A stretch of DNA of 64,000 nucleotides from Symbiodinium natans (lineage: Eukaryota; Sar; Dinophyceae; Suessiales; Symbiodiniaceae): contig CAJNDS010000085.1 in NCBI GenBank assembly GCA_905221605.1, positions 171,468-235,467 on the forward strand. The letters run 5' to 3'. The notes below the pieces were generated by a model, which worked only from the letters and a program-made list of their open reading frames with translations, was not told the DNA's origin and ran no database searches. Every line of letters begins with the position of its first letter. Within the stretch, counting starts at the first letter, position 1. The translations under genes were made by a program, and so were the position numbers. This document shows, in pieces, positions 20,842 through 30,591 of this stretch.

Positions 20842-23800
20842 ATGGATGCTGAGACAAGGCGAAGGGTAGACCCTTTTCCGGGTTTGGGAAATCCCAACCC
20901 ACTGTGGGTGCAAGGTTTGGCACAAGGAAGCCAACCTGTGTATGGCCCAGTGCCCAGAGGTCGAACTCCCGCCAGAAGCCCTCATGGGGTAGCTACTGGA
21001 GCACCCCAACAGACAATGGGAGGCCCTTCGTTTCCCCCTGGTTTGCCTCAGCAAGCGGTAGGAAGTCCTTCGTTACCACCAGGACTATCCACTGGACCTC
21101 CTCAACCTGTGGTGACACCATCACAAACATCACCCGACGTGCAAGGGTTGACGAGACAAGTGCGAGAATTGGAAAGCATGATGCAGCAACTGGTTGTGCA
21201 GCAACAGCAGTTTATGCAAACGATGACTTCGTCCATGGTGCAGCAACAGCAGCAGCATCAGCAGTGGATGATACAGCAGCATCAGCAACAGCAGCCACAG
21301 CAACAGCAACAGGTGAATCCCCCCTTACCTCAGGATGGTGTTCCTGAGAACATGCCCAGTTCTTCTTCGGGATGTCAAGGTGCATCGCCAGTGGGTACTC
21401 CTGCGAAGGGGACCCAGCTTTTTCGGATGGCGAGCCCAAGTCCCCCACTGAGACCTCCACCTCTGGAGCAAGAAAGGGAAAGGGATGTGTTTGCTCGATC
21501 GGACAAATGGTTGCCCAGTTTGCCGACCATTGACTTTTCGTCTTGGAAGGATCGCATCTCTGAAGCTCTTGGATTCTTGACCTGGATGGAGAAGCTGACC
21601 AGTTGGGTTGGTTTGGGTTCAGAAGTGTTTCCCAATGAGCTCATGCATGCGGTGAAGACTCAAGAAGAGTCTCGGCTGAAACAGGATCGACTTACTGTGG
21701 AGCAACAGAAGAGGTCGACGAGGCTGATGCACATCCTGCGACAGACTTTTGCAAATCATGAGAAGAGTTCTCTGATTTTGCAGACATATGTTGAAAGTGA
21801 GAGCACTTATCAACAATCTGGTTTTGTGGCTTTGAGATTGCTGGCGAAGGAGTTTTGCCTGAAGTCGCGAGCTGAATGCCTGTTCTTTCGGTCGCAGCTG
21901 GTGAATCAAACCGTGAAAGCACCCAGTATTCCGGAGATCATTCGAAAGATTGAGCATGAGTTGAACAAGTACACCAAGCTGCTCAATAGTCTTGATCCCG
22001 ATGTGCATGCTGGTGGTTTGCAGATCCAAGAAGCGGATTCGGTTATGGTTTTGCTGCGCAGTTTGCCAGATCGGTGTAGAAGCCATTGCTTGTTGCATGG
22101 CGATAGTGAATCGTTTGAAGATCTGAAAAGAGTTGCTCTGAAGTTTGAGGTGCAACAAAGGGTGTGGTCAGAAGCCCCTGGCACGAAGCTTCAACCTTTT
22201 CGAGATCCCAATGAGGGAAAGGGCAACGAAGGAAAACCAAAAGGCAAAGGAAAGGAACAGAAAGGCAAGCGCGAATCAAGCAAAGGTGCTGGCAAACGAG
22301 CTTCAAGCCAGAACAAGAAGGATGTGGAGTGCTATGTGTGTGGTGGAAAGGGACATTATGCCCGCGATTGCTGGTATAAGGAGGGAGATTCAGGCAAGAA
22401 GCCCAATTCCCCCAATGCTAAGGCGAAAGCCAAGGCAAAAGGAGATCCCAAGAAGAAGCCCGAAAAGGGAAAGCCCAAAGGAAAAGGCAAAGGAAAGGGG
22501 AAGACAGTTGCTGAAGTCTCCCAAGAGGGTGAGTCGAGTGACTACCAGCTAACTGGAGGTGAATGGAATGAACCTGAGTCAGAGGCCCGAGTGGAATCTG
22601 TGTTGCAACCTCTGGAAGGATTGCTCGATGAAGTGAGAAAAGAGTGGATTCCCCGGAGTACTGATGAGATAGATTGGTCATGGGAAGTTGAGACGAGAGT
22701 CCGGATTGCCGAGTTGGAGCATCGGATCTCTACCGATTTATCTCAGATGTTGCCATCTAAGTCAGTTCGGTCTTTGATGAAACCTCCGATGAATCAAGTC
22801 AAAAGCATGGAAAAGGATGATGCAAGCAAATGGTGGTTGATTGACTCAGGAGCATCGGTGACTGTGATTGCGAAAAGATACTTGGATGAGTTCCAGATCT
22901 TGGATCGGAAGGCGTTGGGACCTAATGAGAGGTACTCAGCAGCCAACGATACCCCGGTGAATGTCTTCGAGCGAGTTCGCATCCGAGCCTTGCTGCCTAT
23001 GTATGAAGGAAAGCAGTATCTTGGTTTGACATCGGTGTGTGTGACTGGAGTTGTAGCAGATGTGGCTCACAACATCTTGAGCACCGAGCAGATGGTGAAT
23101 ACTGGTTGGGAAGTGAAGTTCACTCGAAGAGAGATTTCGCTGCGACACGAGAAGAAAGGAGTCATGGGATATGGAGTATCCTGGGCTGGATGTCCTTGGA
23201 TCTACCTGCAAGGTGATGCTGGAAAGCGAAAGAAAGTAACCTTTGGAAGAACTGAGGTTCGACCCATGGATGTGGATGATGGCCAACGACCGATGGAGGT
23301 TGATCAGATGCAGTCAGTGCAGTCAATGACCAAGAAAAAGCAAGAAGAAATGGAGCTGCATCGGATGCGAGGCCACATTCCTTTTTCGTCCGAATGTCCT
23401 CATTGTCGGATGACAAGAGGAACAACCCAGCATCGTCGGACCAAGGATGCTCAAGACCGACCCGTGGCGTTGCAAGCAGATTTCTGCTTCATCAACCTGG
23501 TAACTGGTACTTTTGCGAAAGACCAGCCGACGGCTCCCAACATGAAAGTACTGGTCATGACTGAAATGTCAACCAGAATGATTGGATGTCTGTTGGTAGG
23601 GACCAATGCTGACAATACCTCCAGCTGGATTCGTTATTGGATGAATGCTTTCGGACTGGACATTGCAGGGTCTGCTGTACTGTTGAGGACAGACAGCGAG
23701 ACAGCGGTGAGCGCCCTCATCAAGAGAGCCAATCTGGGGATTAGGATTGTGACCCAAAGAGCACCTCCGCAGGGACATGAAGCGGTTGGTGGTGTGGAAA

Positions 23801-26800
23801 GGGCAGTGAGAACACTCAAGGAGTTGTTCAGCACGGTGAGGTTGGATCTACGAGCGCAGGGCTTTGACTTGAAAAGAAGTCCTCGAGCGTTTGAGTTTGG
23901 TCTGATTTACTGTGCTGCAATGCACAATCACCATGCAGCTGCCTTTGATGGGAAGAAATCACCCCAGGAGTTGGTACTACAGAGATCCCTCCATGAGTGT
24001 GGATCGTCGTTGATAGGTGCTACAGTTCTGGCTGAGCTACCGGATTCGATGAAAACCACGGCGCTCTCCCGGTTTGTGGAAGCAGCCTATGTGTACCCTG
24101 AAGTTGGTGGCTTGACTCATGTTGTGAGTGCCATGGTGGATGGTTGTCCAAAACACTTTCGAGCAAAGTCCATCAAGCACATCGTTCCGTTGAAGATTGG
24201 GTTGGAGCATTGTCAACATTTGCTCAAGGAGCATGATCCATCGGATACATTGGCTCCCCCGATTCTGAAGGAGAAAGAGGATGGTGTGCCCGATCGGATT
24301 GAAGGTGAAGCGGACAAGGCCTTTGAGGGCCGAGTGTCTGAGGGACCGACCACCGACATGAGCAAAGTTGGACCTCCAGCTGCATGGGTGAAGGAACATG
24401 GTGGCACAGCGAACTGTCCTGCGTGTGGTCCAAAAAGAGGAAAAGCCAACCACAATGCTGAATGCCGAAAACGGTATGATGATTGGTTGAAAGCTCAACG
24501 ACAACGGTTGGAATCGAAAGAACCAACAGAGGAAACTCCAAAAATGGACCAGAGAAGCTCAAAGGATGCGGGGGTGATGGAGTCTGGAAGTGAGCCTTCA
24601 CTCCTGAAACGCCCGAAGATCACCTATGAGAGTCGACCAGATCCCAAGTTGGAGGAGAGGCAAAGCGTCCCAACACCTGCGACAGAAGTTGTGGATGTTG
24701 ACATGGAGGATTTTGAGGATCCAAGTTTGCCTTACCAAGGGATTCCAGATGAGGCAATGGAACCTGGATACTTCGAAGGAGAAACTCCCGCTGAGGATGA
24801 AGCGATCCCAATGGAGGAAGAAAAACCTCAAATGGATGTGGATTCAGTTCCAAATGAGTCCAGTCGAGTTCCCCGGCGTTTAGAGAGTTTAACTTCAGAT
24901 GTGAACTCAGTTCCAGATGAGTCCAATCGAGTTCCCCGGCTGATCAATCGTATTTATTTAGACCCAAGACTCGATGTGCCTCAAGGTCCTATTAAAATGG
25001 TAAGCAGTGACGAGAGTCCGAAGTTGGTACATGTGACCAATTCGATTCTGCTCAACAAGAATAGCACTTTCCCGGAGTCCATGAAGGTGTGTGGATCCCA
25101 AGTTTGGCTGGCAAGACCCACGAGTGTTCTGTCTGAGATAGATGGATGTCCATTAGATGTGGATAAAACAGTGGAAGGCCGGCGAACTGAGCTGCAGAGT
25201 ATGACTGCTCACAAAGCAGGGAGAGTGGTTGGAGCAGACGAGGCTCAGAAGTTTGCTCGTCAGCATGGGATAAAGATCATCCCAACCCGATGGGTCATAG
25301 GCCCAAAGGTGGTGAATGGCAAGGAAGCTGTGAGAGCTCGGTGTGTGGTGCAAGACATCGCAAAGGGGAGCACAGCATCATCTTTAGGACTGAGTGCTAC
25401 GACTCCTTCTTTAGAAGCGTTACGGACGCTTTTGGCCATTGCTTCGGTAGATGCTATGGATATCGCAACTTTGGATGTTAGCACTGCATTCTTGCATTCC
25501 CCCCTTCCGAAAGGATCGAAGGCGATTATCCAATTGCCCAAGGATGTTTCCGCCTGCAAGGACTATTATGTCCCGGTGTTTATGATTCTGGATCAAGCCA
25601 TGAATGGTTTGAGAGTTGCCGCCAAAGCTTGGAACTTGAAGCTGGCGACAGTTGTGAAGAAAGTTGGGTTGAAGCAATGCCCAACGGAACCTTCCGTCTT
25701 CGAGGGCACTGTGAGAGGGAAAAGATTCCTCATGTTGTGCTATGTGGACGATTTGATTCTGTGTGGCACTAGAGATGCCATTCGGTTGGTGACCGACACC
25801 CTGAACGGAGAGTTGAAGATCAAGGAAACGGGTCGAATCACTTCCACTGGTGGAAAGATCACCTTTTTGGGGCGAGAGATTGAGAGACAAGGGAGTCATC
25901 TCAGGATGCGAGTGCCCCCGGCATACTTAGATGCCCTGTTCGAGACAGAGTTCTGTAAGGACCTGAAGGTGGTTACTGCTCCTCCGGACATCGTGAAAAC
26001 GGTCGAGAAGGGCAGAGCAAGTGGTTCGGATCCTGAGTTGAGTGACACTGCAGCTGCGAGGTACAGAGCAGTACTTGGCCGGATTGCATGGTGGGGTCAG
26101 TCGAGACCTGACCTGAGTAGGTGGATGTCCATTCTTTCGCAAGGACAGTCCAAGCCAACAGCATGCTTTGAGCAAGCATTGCGACAAGTGATTAGGTTCC
26201 TAAAGGGACAATACCATGCATGGCAGTACTTTGGCCCTGATGGGAATGTACCGGACAGTGGGCCGGCGCAGCTGGAAGTGTATGCGGATGCCAGTTGGGC
26301 ACCCCAAGCGTCGTTAGGACGAAGATCTGTGTCGGGCATAGCCATCTTTTATAGAGGATGCCTGATCAAGGGAATCTCTCGAGTTCAAGGGTGTGTATCG
26401 CTGAGTTCTTGTGAAGCCGAGTTGAGAGCCATCTTGACTGCGGTACAGGAGAGTGAGGGACTTGCGACTTTGATCGGTCAGTTGGCCGAGTCAGATGTCA
26501 CGATCCGATTGCACACTGACAGTTCCTCAGCGAGAGCGGTTTTGCTAAACCGTGGGTTGAGTAGGCGAGTTCGCCACTTAGACATCGCTGTCTGCTATCT
26601 TCAGGAGCGGATACAGGAAGCTCAGACCTTGAAGGTCATTTGGTGCCCGACAGCGGGAATGATCGCTGACGTTCTTACAAAGTGCTTGAGTCAAGTGACA
26701 TTCTGTCAGCACCAGCAAGCTATGGGTATATACCCTGGTGAAGATGTGCAGCAGGTGTGGAGGATCTGTGGAATCCGACCAAGGGTTGGAGTTCAGGCAT

Positions 26801-28752
26801 GCCAGTGTGCCGAGGCAACTGGATGCAGTGTGGAGCAAGTTGGATCGTTGAAAAGTGTGAAAAAGTGTGGCGAAGTTTTTGAAAATTTCCACCTTAGAAG
26901 TCCCGAAACCCTTCGTGAAGACTCTTCCCCTGAGGTTCAAGAAATGGATTTATGGTCCAACCGCAAAAGCTTTGGTTCAAGCACCACGGAAGCTAGCCCT
27001 AGCCTGGAGCCTGTACCTTTGGTGAAGGACAGGAAAATGGCAGCTGAAGACAGCAGGAAGGGTGAGCAGGGTGCTGAGATGAAAAGCCCCTTTTGGTGTA
27101 AGGTTTGCAAATGGTTGTTCAGATCCGAGCATGCTGCCGGGTTGAGCTGGGATGAAAGTGGCAAGCCCAAGTGCGAAAAGTGCAAACAGACTGTGACAGT
27201 CTCTGGCACGGATGCAAGCCATGCATTCCATCTCCGAGAGGCAGAGAAGGAGCGCCGAGCTGCTGGAAAAAGGGGTGATAAAGGTGAAAGCCGAGGCTCA
27301 GGCCAAGCTGCACCGAAACCCAAGGCCATGCCGAAGGTGATTGAACGGATGGTCGACGTGTTTCCGGAGCTGGCGGATCCAGAGCCGCCGAAGTGGTTCG
27401 GTGATGTGTCATGGAGTATCTGCCGGCGCGGAACTCCAGTGGATGAGCTAGAGCTCAAGGACGTGGTAGGCACGCTATCCGACAAGGATATGTTGCGCTA
27501 TCAAAGCTCATACGAGAAGCTGGTGAAGCCCATCCAGGAGGTGTGTGAGCTACAGGAGAAACCCACGAAGATCTTCGGAATCTTGGATGTCCGTGGACAG
27601 ATTGGTGGCAAGGCCATCATCTGGGAGATGGCAGTGAATGAAGGAGGACTGTACATGGAAGTACCGCCGGGAACGTGTGGCCTGGCGATGTTGAGCTTCG
27701 TGAGGTACTTGAAGAGAAAAGGGATAGTCCCTGTTTTGCTTCTGGGTGAGCACCAGGACCTCGGAGTCTTGCGGATGGTGGATCTGTTGTGCATGCTACC
27801 CATTTTGGGAGCAGAGAGGATCATGGAGGATGAAGCTGAGAGCTCGTATTATCCCCCATGGGTGTTGCGCTGGAAGAGAAGTGCAAAGGAAGGATCCTTG
27901 GTGTTTAAGGAACTGGTGGAGCGAGTGCGAGTGATTTCGATGTTGTCGTGTGATACACTTCGGATTCACGAGCCGGAGCTGAGGGAGAGACCAGTCCCCA
28001 AGTGGTCGTTTGTGGCCTACAGCCACTACAGATCCGTGATGGAGTCTGTTGCAGGATTCTTGGAGGACCTGGAGAAAAAGAAAGAGGAGATCACCGACAC
28101 GCAGAGGGCGGCAAGCTGGAAGAAGGTGGTTGCGAGTGAGACTCGAAGCGGTGTTGTGTGGATCTGCAAGTGTAAGTGGCACTTGCCGACCGACTATGTG
28201 GTGAGGTTCAACTTGACGTTGCCTGCCGACATGTGGCAGCAAGCCTTTGGGATCATGGGTGAGAATGTTGGGAAACTCGAGAAGGAGGAAAAGGACCTGA
28301 AGCGGATCCTCAAGGCTGCAGCGGAACAGCAAGACCGAGAGTTCGAGGAAGCTGAGCGAAAGCGCAAGCGCATCGCCGACCTGTCAGCTGCCGAGGAAGA
28401 AGCTGCTAAGAGAGCAAAGCTGGAAGGCGAAGCGGTTCGCTCGCCTGTGTCAGTTGTACCATCTGAGTTGGATGCAGCAGCTATCGCGCAGATTGCTGAG
28501 CGTGTGAAGGCAAGCTTTAGTGTTGCCGATTTGGAGCTGATGTTGGAAGAGAAGAAGAGAAAGGTTGGAGACCAGCCAACTGAGAGGCCTGCGGAGACGC
28601 CAGCTGAGCCTAGCCGATCTTCGCAGGATGTGATGATGGAAACGAGGACGGCTGAGTTGGCGGAGATGAAGGAAGCCGCCAAGGAGCGCCGCGCCAAGTT
28701 GATGGAGTCAACTGGAGCTGGCGAGAAGAAGGGCGAAGAGGATGAAGAATGA
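20842..28752 (+). CDS. Copia Gag-Pol polyprotein with a long C-terminal extension
   Basis: One open frame carries every copia function. I chose the ATG at 20842 (MDAETRRR), although the frame is open from 20716. Order: Gln-rich gag part (about 21,180-21,320) and capsid-like helices; CCHC zinc knuckle CYVCGGKGHYARDC (about 22,330-22,371); Lys/Gly-rich linker; protease DSGAS (about 22,840-22,857); integrase HHCC with HRMRGH...CPHC (about 23,350-23,408) and core Asp/Asp/Glu near 23,480, 23,688 and 23,797; RT with DVSTAFLHS (about 25,474) and YVDDLILCG (about 25,741); RNase H with YADASW, SSCEAEL, HTDSS and IADVLTK (26,280-26,685). About 660 more residues follow RNase H: a Cys-pair zinc-ribbon-like segment CKVC...CEKC (about 27,097-27,186), an unknown globular region (27,540-27,880) and a charged coiled coil (28,270-28,740). 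No frameshift or stop was found, so the protein could still be functional. Confidence 0.95.
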   Translation: MDAETRRRVDPFPGLGNPNPLWVQGLAQGSQPVYGPVPRGRTPARSPHGVATGAPQQTMGGPSFPPGLPQQAVGSPSLPPGLSTGPPQPVVTPSQTSPDVQGLTRQVRELESMMQQLVVQQQQFMQTMTSSMVQQQQQHQQWMIQQHQQQQPQQQQQVNPPLPQDGVPENMPSSSSGCQGASPVGTPAKGTQLFRMASPSPPLRPPPLEQERERDVFARSDKWLPSLPTIDFSSWKDRISEALGFLTWMEKLTSWVGLGSEVFPNELMHAVKTQEESRLKQDRLTVEQQKRSTRLMHILRQTFANHEKSSLILQTYVESESTYQQSGFVALRLLAKEFCLKSRAECLFFRSQLVNQTVKAPSIPEIIRKIEHELNKYTKLLNSLDPDVHAGGLQIQEADSVMVLLRSLPDRCRSHCLLHGDSESFEDLKRVALKFEVQQRVWSEAPGTKLQPFRDPNEGKGNEGKPKGKGKEQKGKRESSKGAGKRASSQNKKDVECYVCGGKGHYARDCWYKEGDSGKKPNSPNAKAKAKAKGDPKKKPEKGKPKGKGKGKGKTVAEVSQEGESSDYQLTGGEWNEPESEARVESVLQPLEGLLDEVRKEWIPRSTDEIDWSWEVETRVRIAELEHRISTDLSQMLPSKSVRSLMKPPMNQVKSMEKDDASKWWLIDSGASVTVIAKRYLDEFQILDRKALGPNERYSAANDTPVNVFERVRIRALLPMYEGKQYLGLTSVCVTGVVADVAHNILSTEQMVNTGWEVKFTRREISLRHEKKGVMGYGVSWAGCPWIYLQGDAGKRKKVTFGRTEVRPMDVDDGQRPMEVDQMQSVQSMTKKKQEEMELHRMRGHIPFSSECPHCRMTRGTTQHRRTKDAQDRPVALQADFCFINLVTGTFAKDQPTAPNMKVLVMTEMSTRMIGCLLVGTNADNTSSWIRYWMNAFGLDIAGSAVLLRTDSETAVSALIKRANLGIRIVTQRAPPQGHEAVGGVERAVRTLKELFSTVRLDLRAQGFDLKRSPRAFEFGLIYCAAMHNHHAAAFDGKKSPQELVLQRSLHECGSSLIGATVLAELPDSMKTTALSRFVEAAYVYPEVGGLTHVVSAMVDGCPKHFRAKSIKHIVPLKIGLEHCQHLLKEHDPSDTLAPPILKEKEDGVPDRIEGEADKAFEGRVSEGPTTDMSKVGPPAAWVKEHGGTANCPACGPKRGKANHNAECRKRYDDWLKAQRQRLESKEPTEETPKMDQRSSKDAGVMESGSEPSLLKRPKITYESRPDPKLEERQSVPTPATEVVDVDMEDFEDPSLPYQGIPDEAMEPGYFEGETPAEDEAIPMEEEKPQMDVDSVPNESSRVPRRLESLTSDVNSVPDESNRVPRLINRIYLDPRLDVPQGPIKMVSSDESPKLVHVTNSILLNKNSTFPESMKVCGSQVWLARPTSVLSEIDGCPLDVDKTVEGRRTELQSMTAHKAGRVVGADEAQKFARQHGIKIIPTRWVIGPKVVNGKEAVRARCVVQDIAKGSTASSLGLSATTPSLEALRTLLAIASVDAMDIATLDVSTAFLHSPLPKGSKAIIQLPKDVSACKDYYVPVFMILDQAMNGLRVAAKAWNLKLATVVKKVGLKQCPTEPSVFEGTVRGKRFLMLCYVDDLILCGTRDAIRLVTDTLNGELKIKETGRITSTGGKITFLGREIERQGSHLRMRVPPAYLDALFETEFCKDLKVVTAPPDIVKTVEKGRASGSDPELSDTAAARYRAVLGRIAWWGQSRPDLSRWMSILSQGQSKPTACFEQALRQVIRFLKGQYHAWQYFGPDGNVPDSGPAQLEVYADASWAPQASLGRRSVSGIAIFYRGCLIKGISRVQGCVSLSSCEAELRAILTAVQESEGLATLIGQLAESDVTIRLHTDSSSARAVLLNRGLSRRVRHLDIAVCYLQERIQEAQTLKVIWCPTAGMIADVLTKCLSQVTFCQHQQAMGIYPGEDVQQVWRICGIRPRVGVQACQCAEATGCSVEQVGSLKSVKKCGEVFENFHLRSPETLREDSSPEVQEMDLWSNRKSFGSSTTEASPSLEPVPLVKDRKMAAEDSRKGEQGAEMKSPFWCKVCKWLFRSEHAAGLSWDESGKPKCEKCKQTVTVSGTDASHAFHLREAEKERRAAGKRGDKGESRGSGQAAPKPKAMPKVIERMVDVFPELADPEPPKWFGDVSWSICRRGTPVDELELKDVVGTLSDKDMLRYQSSYEKLVKPIQEVCELQEKPTKIFGILDVRGQIGGKAIIWEMAVNEGGLYMEVPPGTCGLAMLSFVRYLKRKGIVPVLLLGEHQDLGVLRMVDLLCMLPILGAERIMEDEAESSYYPPWVLRWKRSAKEGSLVFKELVERVRVISMLSCDTLRIHEPELRERPVPKWSFVAYSHYRSVMESVAGFLEDLEKKKEEITDTQRAASWKKVVASETRSGVVWICKCKWHLPTDYVVRFNLTLPADMWQQAFGIMGENVGKLEKEEKDLKRILKAAAEQQDREFEEAERKRKRIADLSAAEEEAAKRAKLEGEAVRSPVSVVPSELDAAAIAQIAERVKASFSVADLELMLEEKKRKVGDQPTERPAETPAEPSRSSQDVMMETRTAELAEMKEAAKERRAKLMESTGAGEKKGEEDEE

Positions 28753-29488
28753 ACTGAGATGCTAAGTGATCTCAGTGGTTGGGTGGGTGAGTGAAACCCG
28801 CAGCCATTTTTTTGGAAGCCATGGCCGCGTTGCCGCCATGGAGCGCCCGCGATTTTTCTGGTTAGTGTGAGCCCTTGTTTCAGTGCATGAGAAGTTTGCA
28901 AAGAGGAGGCAAAATGATGATGAAACTCAACGAGGGACTCTATAGCCCCTTCTGCAAGGCGTCTGATTGCCACCTCTGAAGACGTTTTTGGCTGATGGTA
29001 CGCTGGAAGAAGCGAAACTATGAAGCCAATCTTTTCCTGAAGGATCAGCTAGCCGATGCTAGTTGGTGAGTTTGGTGACCTGGAAGATGCGAGACTGAGG
29101 AGGAGTACCACGACAAGGTCGAGTGCTGAGTGGGAAACATCTGAAGCTTGCATTAATTCGTTTTCACGTGTTTGTCACCACGAACTCTTGGATTCGTTCC
29201 AAGACAACCCTGCCCCAGTGCAGGTGGATGCAAGTTTAATTCGTTTTTCACGTGTTTGGACAACGAACTCTTGGGTTACCAGTGATGTGGACCCAGGACA
29301 ACCTGCCTGATGGTGGGATCTTGCATGAGTTTTAAGTTTGATGTCAGAGATCGACTGGTGTGTTGTTTGTTTCGTTTGGTGGCGAGTACGCACCAAGGGA
29401 ATGTGGCCAGGGCATCCCCTTAGTGTTGAAGTGCCGAGCTGGGCTTGGACTTCAGATCTTTGACATGAACCCTCAGCAAAATGCGGGG
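28753..29488 (+). other. Copia 3' untranslated region with polypurine G-run
   Basis: No gene is seen. A G-run at 29485-29490 directly precedes the 3' LTR and is the likely polypurine tract. The region also contains the imperfect duplication described separately. Confidence 0.6.
29155..29308. repeat. Imperfect direct duplication in the copia 3' region
   Basis: Copy 1 (about 29155-29214) and copy 2 (about 29238-29308) share AATTCGTTTT(T)CACGTGTTTG, CGAACTCTTGG and GACAACC(C)TGCC in the same order. They differ by a short insertion in copy 2. Function unknown. Confidence 0.75.
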
Positions 29489-29864
29489 GGTGGAAGATTG
29501 TGGCTGATCAGTGATGTTTTTGTCATGTTTTGGATCAGCTTGTATAGGTTTGTTTTGCTTCGGAGTGATTGGGAATCCGTGTGATCCCATCCTCGATGGT
29601 TTATGCCTCGTTGATTTCCAAGGAAATCATACGAGTGTGTTTTTGCCCAATACGCTATTTAAAGTGAGTGTGCAGTGTGTAGGAACTTCGTTCTGAAGCT
29701 GAGTTTAAGCTCACAAGAGAGAATTCGTTTAGTTTGTGCACTTCGTGACTTTTGGCTCAAGTGGCTCTGACTGTGAAAAAGAGAGAGTTGTCCGCACTTG
29801 TGTGAGAGGTCAGGGTTCGTGCTTTCAAGGGAAAAGGTACCAGAGGGACCTTCGGTTTTTCACG
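29489..29864 (+). repeat. 3' LTR (about 376 bp)
   Basis: The longer LTR. It has an 18-bp near-palindrome, TGATTTCC-AA-GGAAATCA (about 29,611-29,628), where the 5' LTR has only one arm, and the 73-bp block missing from the 5' LTR. The TATA-like box is at 29656-29663 and the leader-like 12-mer at 29750-29761. Confidence 0.9.
29750..29761 (+). promoter_or_regulatory. 12-nt spliced-leader 3'-end match (3' LTR)
   Basis: Same TTTTGGCTCAAG as at 20244-20255. Here it lies 86 bp after the TATA-like box, against 14 bp in the deleted 5' LTR. Confidence 0.5.
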
Positions 29865-29869
29865 ACAAA
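29865..29869. other. Right target-site duplication (ACAAA)
   Basis: Partner of 20063-20067. Confidence 0.7.
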
Positions 29870-30590
29870 CGCCTTTTCAGGAAAGGGTGCCCCACAAGAT
29901 CAGTCTTCGTCAACACTTGGCAATTTCTGTCCTTCACTTTTCAGGGTCGTGTCTTTGTGTCCAGAACACTTAACTTCGGTGCCAAAGCTTCCTCTTGGTG
30001 GTGGGGTCGTATTTGCTTCGTCTTTCACACAAGTTGGTGTGGGTTGCACATCTAATGTTGCTGTTCCTGGCTCTGCGACTCCCACTGTCCTGGTCCAAGG
30101 CATCCTGGAGTCCATGCGCGCAATGGATAGGCTGGGACATCGATCTCCGCAGTTGGACCGTCTCTGCCTCCGGAGAAACTTTTGAAGATCTTGGAGCCTC
30201 TTCGAGCGCTAGCTTGGCCAGAGAGCTACGCGCATAAAGGTCAAGAAGCTTGAATCGCTCATTGGCAGGCTGCTTTGGCTGACCAGTCTTTGGCACCTGT
30301 TGCGCCCCTTGCTGGCCCCCTTGTGTAAGATCATGGCTCGCATTCCTTCGTCTTGTGTGGCGGTTCAGCCCTCACTTTGGCAGTCCATCTACGCTCTGGG
30401 GACGACGACAGCAGATTTCATGAGGTGGTGTCAAGACTTTGAGTTTGGAAGGCTTTGGTGATGATAGTGCAACACATAACTTGTCTTGCCTTCTCTTCAA
30501 GCTAGCGCTAACATCAAATCCCCAAGCTGCAACCTCCAGGCATGCTGCGCTTTGTCAACAAGATCCGATGGCCCAGTCTTCGTCCAGATG
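29870..30590. other. No supported gene
   Basis: A 42-codon ATG frame (about 30,333-30,461, MARIPSSCVAVQPSLWQSIY...) is the only neat small ORF, and I cannot assign it. Confidence 0.4.
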
Positions 30591-30591
30591 T

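Larger units (their letters stand above)
20068..29864 (+). mobile_element. Complete Ty1/copia LTR retrotransposon
   Basis: The element has two LTRs in direct orientation, a primer binding site next to the 5' LTR, one long gag-pol frame in copia order (protease, integrase, RT, RNase H), a G-run polypurine tract before the 3' LTR and a perfect 5-bp flanking duplication, ACAAA, at 20063-20067 and 29865-29869. Five base pairs is the usual copia duplication length. The termini are TG at the 5' end and CG rather than the canonical CA at the 3' end. The first two bases of the 3' LTR are GG, so the boundaries could shift by two bases. Confidence 0.93.

Noticed and set aside
20746-28973. Numerous minus-strand ORFs opposite the copia polyprotein
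   Set aside because: Antisense shadows of a well-supported 8-kb coding frame.
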